Assembly: GCA_946480085.1 (NCBI GenBank)
Contig: CAMLHZ010000011.1
Coordinates: forward strand, 62,001-126,000
Direction of reading: 5' to 3'
Length of the DNA: 64,000 nucleotides
Origin: an uncultured Flavobacteriales bacterium
Lineage (GTDB): Bacteria > Bacteroidota > Bacteroidia > Flavobacteriales > Crocinitomicaceae
In this document: positions 51,933 through 60,248 of the stretch, in pieces
How positions within the stretch are numbered: position 1 is the stretch's first letter
How the letters are laid out: every line of letters starts with the position of its first letter
Position numbers and translations under genes: made by a program
Notes under the pieces: generated by a model
Database searches by the model: none
Seen by the model: only the letters and a program-made list of their open reading frames with translations
Told to the model about the DNA's origin: nothing

Positions 51933-53170
51933 TGAAGTATTTTTTAGTTCTGTTTCTAGTATTTAATTGTTTAACTGGCCTGGCTCAAACGAATTTACCA
52001 GAAGGTTTTGATACCATTAACGGCTATGGAAAGCAGCTTATTGCAAACGGACAATTCGATATTCAATCAACTTCGTTTAAAAATGAAATGTTGAACAAAC
52101 TGGTTTACGGCGGCTATATTGATCAGGAAATGAAAGACAGGTCGTTTGATAAACATGGAAGTATCAATTTTGCCGGAATTATTTCAAATAACGATGTGAC
52201 CTATTTTCATGGAAGTGATTCCTTGTTTAAAAAAGGAAAATGGGATTGGGGTGTTAAAGCCGGATATTATGCATTAGGCTCGGTTAAATATGGCAAAGAT
52301 CCTTTTGGTTTGGTGTTTTATGGAAATGAAGGTTATTTAGGCGATACTGCTTTTTTTACAAAGACAAGTATCAGTTTTACCCGTTTTCAAAAAGTGGGCT
52401 TTGGTTTGAGGAATAAAGAGAATGGAAGTTACCTGTTTGTGAACATGGTAAACGTTCAGGATCAGTTTAAGGGTGAAATTACAAAAGGACAACTGTATCA
52501 AAGTGCTGATGCATCTTTAGTGAAGTTGAATGTTCGCGGAGATTTGGCTTATACAACCGGAAAGCAGTTTTCAAAAGGTTTAGGAGTTTGCATTGACGCT
52601 GGATATAAACTGAAAGTTCCCTGGATCAAAGGAACTCAAACGGTTATGGAATTGAGTGTGTCGAACATTGGATTTGCAATGATCAACTCGCCGATGCAGC
52701 GTTATCAGGCAGATTCTACATATTCCTTTAACGGTTTCAGATTGAACCAATTGTTTGGTGATAATTCACCTTTCAATAGAGACGATTATAGTGTTTTGGA
52801 TTCACTCGGTATTGATCATGATTCAACCTACACAAGAGCTTATGCGCTTCCGGGATACATTCAAGCTGGAAAACTGATTGATTTCAATAGCGATAAAAAA
52901 CTGCAATCCTATTTTGGAGTTCGTTTGTTTCCAACCTTGAAATCGAACTCGGTAATCTATGCAGGAGCAGCTTATAAACCTGTAAAATCCATTTTATTGG
53001 TTGCCAACGTAAATTATGGTGGTTTTACAACATTCAGAGGAGGTTTGTCTGCAACGTATGTGGCTGAAAAATTCACTTTGTCGGTCGGAACTGATGATAT
53101 TATCGGTGTTTGTTACAGCGGAGGATTTGGTAAATCAGCATATTTAAGAACAGTATGGAATCTAGATTAA
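51932..53170 (+). CDS. DUF5723-like outer-membrane beta-barrel protein
   Basis: A 412-aa protein, signal peptide (FLVLFLVFNCLTGLAQ), then transmembrane-type beta strands (GVKAGYYALGSVKYGKD; LLVANVNYGGFTTFRGGLSA; GGFGKSAYLRTVWNLD at the C-terminus). The length and the conserved N-terminal segment NLPEGFDTINGYGKQ fit the DUF5723 group of uncharacterised barrel proteins. It overlaps the next gene by 16 nt. Confidence 0.82.
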   Translation: MKYFLVLFLVFNCLTGLAQTNLPEGFDTINGYGKQLIANGQFDIQSTSFKNEMLNKLVYGGYIDQEMKDRSFDKHGSINFAGIISNNDVTYFHGSDSLFKKGKWDWGVKAGYYALGSVKYGKDPFGLVFYGNEGYLGDTAFFTKTSISFTRFQKVGFGLRNKENGSYLFVNMVNVQDQFKGEITKGQLYQSADASLVKLNVRGDLAYTTGKQFSKGLGVCIDAGYKLKVPWIKGTQTVMELSVSNIGFAMINSPMQRYQADSTYSFNGFRLNQLFGDNSPFNRDDYSVLDSLGIDHDSTYTRAYALPGYIQAGKLIDFNSDKKLQSYFGVRLFPTLKSNSVIYAGAAYKPVKSILLVANVNYGGFTTFRGGLSATYVAEKFTLSVGTDDIIGVCYSGGFGKSAYLRTVWNLD

Positions 53171-54627
53171 GTACATTATTCGTCTTTTTGTTTTTGACTG
53201 TTGTTGGTTTTTCACAACCCGCATCTTTCTACAAAGTGTTTTCAGGAAATGGTTATGACGAAGCTCAGGGATTGACCCAGCTTGTTGATTCTTCTTATTT
53301 GATTACTGGTTCATCTTCAAGTTTTGAAAATGCTCCAAATCAAGCTTTCCTGATGAATTTGGATAAACAAGGAAACTACCTTTGGTCAAAAGCTTACGGT
53401 GGCTCTGAATTTGAAGAAGGAAAACGGGTGTTTTCAGTCGATAATTTTGGTCATTATGTGATTGGAACTTCCAATAGCGGGGTTTCTCATAATTTTGATG
53501 CTTACCTGTTTTTTACCAATCCAGCTGGCGATTTACAATGGGAGAAACATTTCGATTATGGCTCATGGGAACGTGTTCACAGTGCAGTAATGCTCGCTGA
53601 TACAAGTATTGTTGCCGTTGCTGAAACGGACAGTACAGCGGATGGAAATGTAGATTTTTATATGTTTCGCGTGGATAAAAATGGCGACATGATCTGGAGT
53701 AAGAAATGGGGGACAGGTGGTGACGATTTCCTAAGAGCGATAAACATTGTTTCCGATACAACATTTGTTATTTGTGGTACACAATACGTTACTGATTCAC
53801 TCGTAAATAAAGGCTATGTTGGTTATTTCCATAACGATGGAACAATGTACTGGGATTCTACATATTGTGGTAATGGCTGGGGAGAATTGAACGATATCCG
53901 TTACTACGATAATCGATTATTAGCAATTGGACAACGAAAACTTCCGGGTGCTCAGTATTGGGATTATTACAATGTGGACATTGATCTAACCGGTACTCAA
54001 ATCTATGATTTCTATTTCACCACAGGAACAGGAACTGGTAGATATACACATTATGTCCGTTACACAGCTTCGGTAGATAAATTCTTTGTTATTCGACAAG
54101 TGGAAGACCCTGGTTTTCCAACTTTTGCCGACGGAGAAGATAACATTTGCTCTAGATATGCAGCTGGATTTTATTGGGATGTAAGTGATGCAGGATATAA
54201 CAATATCGGGCAAGATAATGTAAATCAGATTATCGCTACCAAAGACGGATTTGCTGCATTTGTTGGTTCTCACGAATATTACTGCTGTGGTGGAAGTTCA
54301 CTTTTCATTGTAAAGATTGGTAGTGATTCTTATTATCCTCCAGGGATAACAAATCCTGTGGTCTATGATATGCTGGATGCGAAGGAGAATGAGGAAATGT
54401 TGAATGTCTCTGTTTATCCCAATCCTTTTGAAAACGAAGTTACTGTGGAGCTCCCGGAAAATGAAGTAGTAGATGTGATTGTTTACAACGAACTGGGGCA
54501 GGAATTGGAGAGCGTTGAGAATAAAACTGGAAAGTTTATTCTTTCAACCAACAATTATTCAAACGGAATTTACTTCTTTAAAATTGTTTCCGAGAACGGA
54601 AGCGCAATGTTGAAGTTGGTGAAGTAA
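53155..54627 (+). CDS. T9SS type A cargo protein
   Basis: A 490-aa exported protein: signal (LFVFLFLTVVGFSQ), then a series of beta-propeller-like segments (SYLITGSSSSFENAPNQAFL; YVIGTSNSG; FVICGTQYVTDS) as found in many Bacteroidota surface proteins. The C-terminal type A sorting domain (VSVYPNPFENEVTVELPENE then SNGIYFFKIVSENGSAMLKL) directs it to the T9SS. It is the third gene of the 50.3-54.6 kb operon. Confidence 0.88.
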   Translation: MESRLSTLFVFLFLTVVGFSQPASFYKVFSGNGYDEAQGLTQLVDSSYLITGSSSSFENAPNQAFLMNLDKQGNYLWSKAYGGSEFEEGKRVFSVDNFGHYVIGTSNSGVSHNFDAYLFFTNPAGDLQWEKHFDYGSWERVHSAVMLADTSIVAVAETDSTADGNVDFYMFRVDKNGDMIWSKKWGTGGDDFLRAINIVSDTTFVICGTQYVTDSLVNKGYVGYFHNDGTMYWDSTYCGNGWGELNDIRYYDNRLLAIGQRKLPGAQYWDYYNVDIDLTGTQIYDFYFTTGTGTGRYTHYVRYTASVDKFFVIRQVEDPGFPTFADGEDNICSRYAAGFYWDVSDAGYNNIGQDNVNQIIATKDGFAAFVGSHEYYCCGGSSLFIVKIGSDSYYPPGITNPVVYDMLDAKENEEMLNVSVYPNPFENEVTVELPENEVVDVIVYNELGQELESVENKTGKFILSTNNYSNGIYFFKIVSENGSAMLKLVK

Positions 54628-54632
54628 CTGTA

Positions 54633-54652
54633 GGTCATTAAGCATAGTCGAA
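54633..54652 (+). repeat. Dispersed TGAGCGNAGTCGARRT-type repeat, degenerate copy
   Basis: GTCATTAAGCATAGTCGAAA, 6 bases past the stop of the T9SS cargo; close to the 5430 copy with three changes. Confidence 0.5.
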
Positions 54653-54691
54653 ATATCGAATTTGGTTGAGTTGGCGGCTGAGCGGTGGCGC

Positions 54692-54711
54692 ACTGAGCGC
54701 AGTCGAAGTCA
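54692..54711 (+). repeat. Dispersed TGAGCGNAGTCGARRT-type repeat overlapping the kdsC stop
   Basis: CTGAGCGCAGTCGAAGTC followed by ACC; the last bases include the kdsC stop codon (54711-54709). Flanking GGTG...CACC allows a short hairpin. It lies between convergent genes. Confidence 0.55.
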
Positions 54712-55227
54712 CCAGTGGCAATCTTCTTCAATATTCCATTTCGACTGCACGCGTAAGATTTGTTCCACAATTTCCCTTACACATCCTTGTCCACCAAGTA
54801 GTTGACTTTGGTAATGAACATTTGCCTTTACATCGCTTGCAGCGTCTTGCGGACAACAAGAAAAACCAACTCTTCTAAGTACTGGAATGTCAGGAATATC
54901 ATCACCCATGTACATGATTTCGTCTTCGTTCAATTGATGTCTAGTTAAAATGTCTTCGTACACTTTCAATTTGTCGCTAGCTCTTAAATGAACCTCTGTA
55001 GCGCCAGTTCCCAGTAAACGATCCTTGAGTTCTTCAGACCTACCACCAGTGATGATAAAGATCTTGAAACCTTTTTTCGCAGCCAGTTGTAAAATATACC
55101 CGTCTTTCGAATGCAGTGAACGAACTACTTCGCCTCTAAGCATATAGATTTGACCATCCGTTAGAACGCCATCTATGTCGAACATGAGCGTTTTTATTTT
55201 TGGAAGTCGTTCTTTATAACTGATCAT
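54709..55227 (-). CDS. kdsC: KdsC-type HAD phosphatase (KDO 8-phosphate phosphatase)
   Basis: Removes phosphate from KDO-8-phosphate in LPS inner-core synthesis. The 172-aa protein has the HAD motifs: DIDGVLTDG (17-25, nucleophile Asp), TGGRSEEL (motif II), KVYEDIL and GDDIPDIPVL (motif IV). Length and lack of a cap domain fit KdsC. It shares the ATGA overlap with the upstream DUF2520 gene. Its C-terminus ends within a dispersed repeat. Confidence 0.93.
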   Translation of the reverse strand: MISYKERLPKIKTLMFDIDGVLTDGQIYMLRGEVVRSLHSKDGYILQLAAKKGFKIFIITGGRSEELKDRLLGTGATEVHLRASDKLKVYEDILTRHQLNEDEIMYMGDDIPDIPVLRRVGFSCCPQDAASDVKANVHYQSQLLGGQGCVREIVEQILRVQSKWNIEEDCHW

Positions 55228-55985
55228 TGATTGGATTTTTTATGAATACTCTCCGAAATAGTGGCATATACCTTTGCCTTCATTTCATTGAGTAAGTGTA
55301 AATGTTTTTGAATGGTTTCTTGATCGTCTCGTTTTGCAGGACCAGTTTGGTCAGCGAACGAAGCTCCTTTTTTTATTTTCCTGAACGTTTCATCAATAAG
55401 CGCCTCAAACCAGGAGAACTCCACACCTTTTGATTGTGCGAACTCGTTTGCCAAAGCGGAAATGTGGTGCGTGAAATTGTTCAGGAAAACCGCCGTAACA
55501 TGAAGGTTTAAACGGCTTTCTGCATTCATTTGAATGGCTTCTTTACCCAGTACATTTCCCAATTGGATTAGTTTTGCTTCGAATTTTTTGTTTTCAGTTT
55601 CAATGAAAAACGGGATTTTTTCAAAATCGATTATTGCATCTTTTGAAAAGCTTTGAAGCGGATAAAAAACGCCAGATTGAAAAGACGAACTATTATTTAT
55701 AGTCCCAATGTCAAAGGTTCCGGAAGTTGTAACACAATTACTGTATTTCAACGCTTTCGTAAGAACTTCTTTAAGGTTATGATCCTGAACACAAACAATT
55801 GTGAGTTCGGCCTCGGATAAATCAGAATAAGATGAAAATGAATTGATTTGATAATTTTCAGAAAACGGGATTGTTTTTTCTTTGGAACTTCCCAACGCAC
55901 CAACAACTTCAATTGAGCATTCTTTTAAACGCCTGGCAAGATGCGTTGCTACATTTCCCGTACCAATAAGGGCAATTTTCATCAC
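55224..55985 (-). CDS. Rossmann-fold/DUF2520 protein
   Basis: A 253-aa NAD(P)-binding protein: GTGNVATHLARRL near the N-terminus, then a dehydrogenase-like helical C-terminal DUF2520 domain (LNLHVTAVFLNNFTHHISAL, GPAKRDDQETIQKHL). The fold resembles ketopantoate reductase/6-phosphogluconate dehydrogenase-like oxidoreductases. Its substrate is unknown. It overlaps kdsC by 4 nt, and this pairing is found in other Bacteroidota. Confidence 0.88.
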   Translation of the reverse strand: MMKIALIGTGNVATHLARRLKECSIEVVGALGSSKEKTIPFSENYQINSFSSYSDLSEAELTIVCVQDHNLKEVLTKALKYSNCVTTSGTFDIGTINNSSSFQSGVFYPLQSFSKDAIIDFEKIPFFIETENKKFEAKLIQLGNVLGKEAIQMNAESRLNLHVTAVFLNNFTHHISALANEFAQSKGVEFSWFEALIDETFRKIKKGASFADQTGPAKRDDQETIQKHLHLLNEMKAKVYATISESIHKKSNQ

Positions 55986-56037
55986 AACTCAAAAGTACTG
56001 AATCGAAATGAAAATTGCTCTTAGTTAAGTCGATATT

Positions 56038-57504
56038 CTATTCCAGAATCAACAGAGTTGAACGAAGATTGCCCATTTCATCTGTTGAACGAAGGGTGTA
56101 AGTTCCTTTTGCATGATTGCTTACATCAACTGAAACGCCTGTATTTCCTTTTGAATAAGGTAACTCCCAGCTTCTTCCCGTCACATCAATTAAATCAACT
56201 GCTTTTATGCTGAATGCGTTCTCTTTTACGAGAACCAATCCCGTTGTTGGATTTGGATATGCTTCCAAGTCAGTAACGATATTGTATTCAACAGGAATTG
56301 TATTGGTAAAGTGAGCTTTACCATCCAGGTCAACTTGTTTTAAGCGATAGTAATTTATACCTTCTACTGGATTTTCATCGGTAAAAGAGTAGGAAAGGGG
56401 TGTACTGCTATTCCCAGCTGCCTTAACAAAACCTACGGTTTCCCAAATTCCTCCATTCGTTAATCGTTGAATAGCGTAATAATCACTGTTTGTTTCACTT
56501 TCGGTAGTCCAACTTAAACGAACCTTGTTGTTTGCCAGATGAGCTTGCCAACTGGTATATCCAACAGGAAGAGGAACAATACCACAATTCGTTGTTGCAG
56601 TTCCACCTCCACCGGAATTATTCACACTGATATTTTGAATTGTATTGGCGAAATTGGTAACAAGCAGTACGTAAACTTGTCCTGTGATTACGCCTGGAAC
56701 ATTCACCTGTTCAGTTGCAGCAGTAGAATAAGAACAATCTGTTGGAGTTCCGTAGTTATTGCAGGCAGCAGTTCCGGCAGCAAGGTTAGGGAATGGTCCC
56801 CAAATTGCAAAATCCACATCAGAACCAGCAGAAATATTCACTACCAGATTCCCACCAGTAGCGATCTCAAGATAGTACCAACTCGGATTTGGTGAAGTGG
56901 ATAGACAGCCGTAAGAGTTTCCTGGGTTCGCTTGAGATGCTGGAACACCTCCTGCATTCGCCGAAAATGTAATTGGAGAACCAGAACAGATTGGGGTTTG
57001 TGTGGAGCAAACTGCATTTCCTATTGGAGGCAATGAAGCTGTAGCGCAAATACCAAACGTACCAGTTCCTCCTCCGTTTCTCCAAAATCTAACATAATAT
57101 GTGGCTCCTGGAGTTAAATTGTATGTGGTAAACGAAGGCATAAAACTTCCGCCAAAATTATCAACACACAAAACTTGTGTTAACGAACCACAAGGGCCTG
57201 AATAAAGCGCCATTACACCGTCGTTAATTGATCCGGCTGTTGTTTGTATACGGATACTACCAGTTAGAGGCGCAACTAAACTGTACCAAACATCTGGGCC
57301 CATAAATCCGCAAGAAGGATTTCCTCCATTTGCAGCGTCTGTTTGCGCAGTCGCGCCAGCAGTGGTCCCAGGTGTGCTGAGGCAAATAGCATTCACTGGT
57401 AAATTTGGTGCACCGCAAGGTGTATTGCTTTGAGCAATTGTTTTTTGATTGAATATAATGGTGATAGCGAGGGTTAGAACAAGAGATATTTTCTTTGCTT
57501 TCAT
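56038..57504 (-). CDS. T9SS type A cargo protein, copy B of a tandem duplication
   Basis: A 488-aa secreted protein with signal peptide (VLTLAITIIFNQKTIAQ), two PPC-like beta domains (DVWYSLVAPLTGSIRIQT; SWYYLEIATGGNLVVNI), a fibronectin-type-like C-terminal segment (VRLSWTTESETNSDYYAIQR) and a type A sorting domain (AYPNPTTGLVLVKENAF ... GTYTLRSTDEMGN). It is highly similar throughout to the protein at 58159. Only 23 bases separate it from the small gene upstream, so both form one unit. Host role (surface or released) cannot be told. Confidence 0.9.
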   Translation of the reverse strand: MKAKKISLVLTLAITIIFNQKTIAQSNTPCGAPNLPVNAICLSTPGTTAGATAQTDAANGGNPSCGFMGPDVWYSLVAPLTGSIRIQTTAGSINDGVMALYSGPCGSLTQVLCVDNFGGSFMPSFTTYNLTPGATYYVRFWRNGGGTGTFGICATASLPPIGNAVCSTQTPICSGSPITFSANAGGVPASQANPGNSYGCLSTSPNPSWYYLEIATGGNLVVNISAGSDVDFAIWGPFPNLAAGTAACNNYGTPTDCSYSTAATEQVNVPGVITGQVYVLLVTNFANTIQNISVNNSGGGGTATTNCGIVPLPVGYTSWQAHLANNKVRLSWTTESETNSDYYAIQRLTNGGIWETVGFVKAAGNSSTPLSYSFTDENPVEGINYYRLKQVDLDGKAHFTNTIPVEYNIVTDLEAYPNPTTGLVLVKENAFSIKAVDLIDVTGRSWELPYSKGNTGVSVDVSNHAKGTYTLRSTDEMGNLRSTLLILE

Positions 57505-57527
57505 GATTGTTAAAATTCAGGTGTAGA

Positions 57528-57983
57528 TTAATAATTTTGGATGTCTTCTGCCGTTAGAATCTCACCTATGAGAATCATAGATCGCTGGTTAATGTGTGCG
57601 GTTTGTTCATTGGTATTCAAACTGTTGAAATACGATCGTGATATAATGGTTATTTCAGGATGAGCAGCCATCCATTCCTTGGCTTCTTGACTTTCCGCAA
57701 AACCTGTAAAGACGATTGTTGTGTTTGTGCTTTGTTCCTGATTTACTGTGTAATTTTCATATTTCAGTAGGTCTTCCATGGTAACTTGACCATCAAAAAC
57801 AACGACCTTATCTTTTATTTTATCACGAAAAGAAGCTGAAATGGTTGAATAATTATCTGACGAAATAATGTAAACATCCGGGTGAGTTGAAATCCAGTTT
57901 GAAATTTGCTCGGAATCTTGAGCATTACTGAATGAATAAAAGAACAGTGAGGGTAAGAACAGTAAGTGTTTTTTGAAGTTCAT
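57528..57983 (-). CDS. Small exported protein with two internal repeats, copy B
   Basis: A 151-aa protein with a signal peptide (LLFLPSLFFYSFSNAQ). The mature part consists of two repeats of about 50 residues. Repeat 1 begins ISNWISTHPDVYIISSDNY and ends VVVFDGQVTMEDLLKYE. Repeat 2 begins AKEWMAAHPEITIISRSYF and ends SMILIGEILTAEDIQNY. The shared pattern is W-x2-HP-[DE] ... [IV]S-x3-[YF] ... G-x-[VIL]-T-x-ED-[LI]. No known family was recognised. It is upstream of the T9SS cargo gene in the same unit and has a paralogue at 59629. Confidence 0.82.
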   Translation of the reverse strand: MNFKKHLLFLPSLFFYSFSNAQDSEQISNWISTHPDVYIISSDNYSTISASFRDKIKDKVVVFDGQVTMEDLLKYENYTVNQEQSTNTTIVFTGFAESQEAKEWMAAHPEITIISRSYFNSLNTNEQTAHINQRSMILIGEILTAEDIQNY

Positions 57984-57989
57984 TTTAAT

Positions 57990-58042
57990 GTATGTTTTGA
58001 ATCAGTTACGACCTCGCTGAGCTATTGGATTTCAAAACATAC
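57990..58042 (-). repeat. Hairpin in the 5' leader of the small repeat protein gene, copy B
   Basis: GTATGTTTTGAATC (57990-58003) pairs with GATTTCAAAACATAC (58028-58042) with one bulge, a 14-bp stem. It ends 6 bases before the ATG at 57983 and so could affect translation. No equivalent was seen in front of copy A. Confidence 0.55.
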
Positions 58043-58109
58043 ACTTTGTCGGGCTAGATGTGTCAATTAAATTAGTAGTTGAGTATTTGGTGGTTTTCAT
58101 CGAGCAAAA

Positions 58110-58141
58110 AAAAATGCCATCGGTAGTCGACGGCATTTTTT
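58110..58141 (-). terminator. Terminator of duplicated unit A
   Basis: ATGCCATCG (58114-58122) / CGACGGCAT (58128-58136) with A-rich left flank that becomes a U-run on the minus strand. Nearly identical to the secA terminator at 60192, a sign of the duplication. Confidence 0.85.
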
Positions 58142-58158
58142 CATTGCTTTAATTTTTG

Positions 58159-59607
58159 CTATTCTAGAATTAATAAGGTGGAACGAAGATTCCCCATTTC
58201 ATCTCTTGAACGTAAAGTGTAAGTTCCTTTTGAGTGACTACTAACATCAACTGAAACTCCTGTATTCCCTTTTGAGTAAGGTAATTCCCATTTTCTTCCA
58301 GTTAAGTCAATCAATTCGACTGTTTTTATGGCGTACTCTTTCTCTTTTACAAGGACCAAACCTGTTGTTGGATTTGGATACGCATCCAATGGAGAAATAA
58401 TGTTGTACTCTATTGGAACAATAGTTGTGAATTTTGCCTGACCGTCCAAGTCAACTTGTTTTACACGGTAATAGTTTACACCTTCTATTGGCTTCTCGTC
58501 GGTAAACGCATAACTTTTTGTTGAAGCGCTATTTCCTGCTGCATCTGTAAATCCAATTGTTTCCCAAAGCGTTCCGTTTGTTGAGCGCTGAACGGCGTAG
58601 AAATCGCTGTTTGTTTCGCTTTCGGTTGACCAGTTCATACGAACTTTATCGCCAGCCAAATACGCTTGCCAGTTGCTAAAGTCTACTGGAAGAGGCACAA
58701 TGGCACAATTCGTTGTTGCGGTTCCTCCTCCATTAGTAACGTTAATGGTTTGAACTACATTTGCAAAGTTAGTAACGAGTAACACATAAACTTGCCCGGC
58801 CACAACTCCGGCTACATTCACTTGTTCGGTTGCTGATGTAGAATAAGAACAATCGGAAGGCATTCCATAGGTGTTACAAGCAGCAGTTCCTGCAGCTACA
58901 TTTGCAAAAGGCCCCCAAATCGCAAAATCGATGTCTTGTCCAGCTGTAATGTCAACCACCAAATTTCCACCTGTAGCAATTTCGAGGTAGTACCAACTTG
59001 GATTTGGAGAAGTGGACAAACAGTTGTAATTATTTCCTGGATTTACAACGCTTGCAGCTGCACCCCCGCTGTTAGAAGTAAATGATATTGGTGATCCAGA
59101 ACAGATAGGTTGCTGAATAGTACATGTTGTATTTGTTCCAGGTACCGTTAAACAAAGCGAAAATGTTCCTGTTCCCGAGCTAAATCTCCAAAAACGAAGA
59201 TAATAAGTGTTTCCAGGAACAAGACCGGTAGAAGATAGTGCAGGCATTGCACCTGGTCCACTGTCATCGTCACAAGCTACTTGCGCTAATGATCCACAAG
59301 CACCAGAGTAAACAGCCATTCCACCATCGGTAATTGTTCCTGCCGTAGCTGAAATGTTAACCGCTCCGCCTGGAGGCGCAACAAAGGAGTACCAAACATC
59401 TGGCGCTCCTGGAGCAGCACAACTAGGAGTGTTTCCGTTAGCTGCGTTATTAGCATATGTTGCTCCAACAGTAGTTCCATTTGTAACAGTACAATTTGTT
59501 CCAACTGCTAGTGCGGGAGCACCACATGGGGCATCAGACTGAGCAAAGATAAATTGACCTGTGAACGTGGATAGGGCTAAGAATGCGGAGAGAAATAAAC
59601 TTTTCAT
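58159..59607 (-). CDS. T9SS type A cargo protein, copy A of a tandem duplication
   Basis: A 482-aa secreted protein with signal (LFLSAFLALSTFTGQFIFAQ), the same two PPC-like domains (DVWYSFVAPPGGAVNIS; SWYYLEIATGGNLVVDI), the Cys-rich spacers (CSIQQPICSGSP-like segment), FN3-like part (VRMNWSTESETNSDFYAVQR) and type A sorting domain (AYPNPTTGLVLVKEKEY). It aligns over its full length with the protein at 56038. Copy A and B differ mainly in the N-terminal third. It is 21 bases from the upstream small gene. Confidence 0.9.
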   Translation of the reverse strand: MKSLFLSAFLALSTFTGQFIFAQSDAPCGAPALAVGTNCTVTNGTTVGATYANNAANGNTPSCAAPGAPDVWYSFVAPPGGAVNISATAGTITDGGMAVYSGACGSLAQVACDDDSGPGAMPALSSTGLVPGNTYYLRFWRFSSGTGTFSLCLTVPGTNTTCTIQQPICSGSPISFTSNSGGAAASVVNPGNNYNCLSTSPNPSWYYLEIATGGNLVVDITAGQDIDFAIWGPFANVAAGTAACNTYGMPSDCSYSTSATEQVNVAGVVAGQVYVLLVTNFANVVQTINVTNGGGTATTNCAIVPLPVDFSNWQAYLAGDKVRMNWSTESETNSDFYAVQRSTNGTLWETIGFTDAAGNSASTKSYAFTDEKPIEGVNYYRVKQVDLDGQAKFTTIVPIEYNIISPLDAYPNPTTGLVLVKEKEYAIKTVELIDLTGRKWELPYSKGNTGVSVDVSSHSKGTYTLRSRDEMGNLRSTLLILE

Positions 59608-59628
59608 AGTAGTAGTAATTTCAACAGG

Positions 59629-60063
59629 TTAGTAATTGTGAATGTCTTCAAGCGTAATTGTTTCACCAATTAAAATCATTGCACCATGTTCAAGATACGC
59701 TTGCTGAGTAGTAGCGTCTGAACTGTTGTAAAGTGATCTTGGAACAATTTTTAAATCGGGATGCTGACCGAGCCAGTTTTTGATTTCTTGACCATCTGCA
59801 ACTTCAGAAGACGGTTTCTCGCTTGGAATTGATTTCGTTTGTTCAAATGCCTCAATGTTTTCCATCGTCAATGAACCATTATAAACCAAAACGTTCGTTC
59901 CAAGCTTATCCTTCATGTCCTGTGAAAGAACCGAGTAGTTTTCAAAGCTTATGAGATAAACATCTGGATGTTGAGAAGCCCAGCTGGAAACGTTATCGGA
60001 AGTTTGTCCGAATGCTGAAGCACATGCGCACATCGCGCCGAGTAGTATTGAGTAGCATTTCAT
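59629..60063 (-). CDS. Small exported protein with two internal repeats, copy A
   Basis: A 144-aa protein, signal peptide (ILLGAMCACASAFGQ). It has the same two-repeat layout as the protein at 57528: VSSWASQHPDVYLISFENY ... VLVYNGSLTMENIEAFE, then IKNWLGQHPDLKIVPRSLY ... AMILIGETITLEDIHNY. The linker between repeats (TKSIPSEKPSSEVADGQ) is Ser/Glu-rich. Conserved HP, G and ED positions make a functional role likely, but no family was recognised. Confidence 0.82.
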   Translation of the reverse strand: MKCYSILLGAMCACASAFGQTSDNVSSWASQHPDVYLISFENYSVLSQDMKDKLGTNVLVYNGSLTMENIEAFEQTKSIPSEKPSSEVADGQEIKNWLGQHPDLKIVPRSLYNSSDATTQQAYLEHGAMILIGETITLEDIHNY

Positions 60064-60191
60064 AGTGTTCTAAATTCGTTCTTACTCAAAGTAGAAATAA
60101 GAATGATTCAAAAAACGAACAATGAACATTTCGCTTGATTCAATGAGCTGATTAAAATCTTAGTTGAGTATTTGGAGATTTTGGGCGATTA

Positions 60192-60224
60192 TCAAAAAAA
60201 AATGCCGTCGAGTATCGACGGCAT
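60192..60224 (-). terminator. Intrinsic terminator of secA
   Basis: ATGCCGTCGA (60202-60211) / TCGACGGCAT (60215-60224): perfect 10-bp stem, 3-nt loop; on the minus strand a long U-run follows. It lies 25 bases after the secA stop. Confidence 0.9.
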
Positions 60225-60248
60225 TCCACTGAATATTTCAATTTTGAC

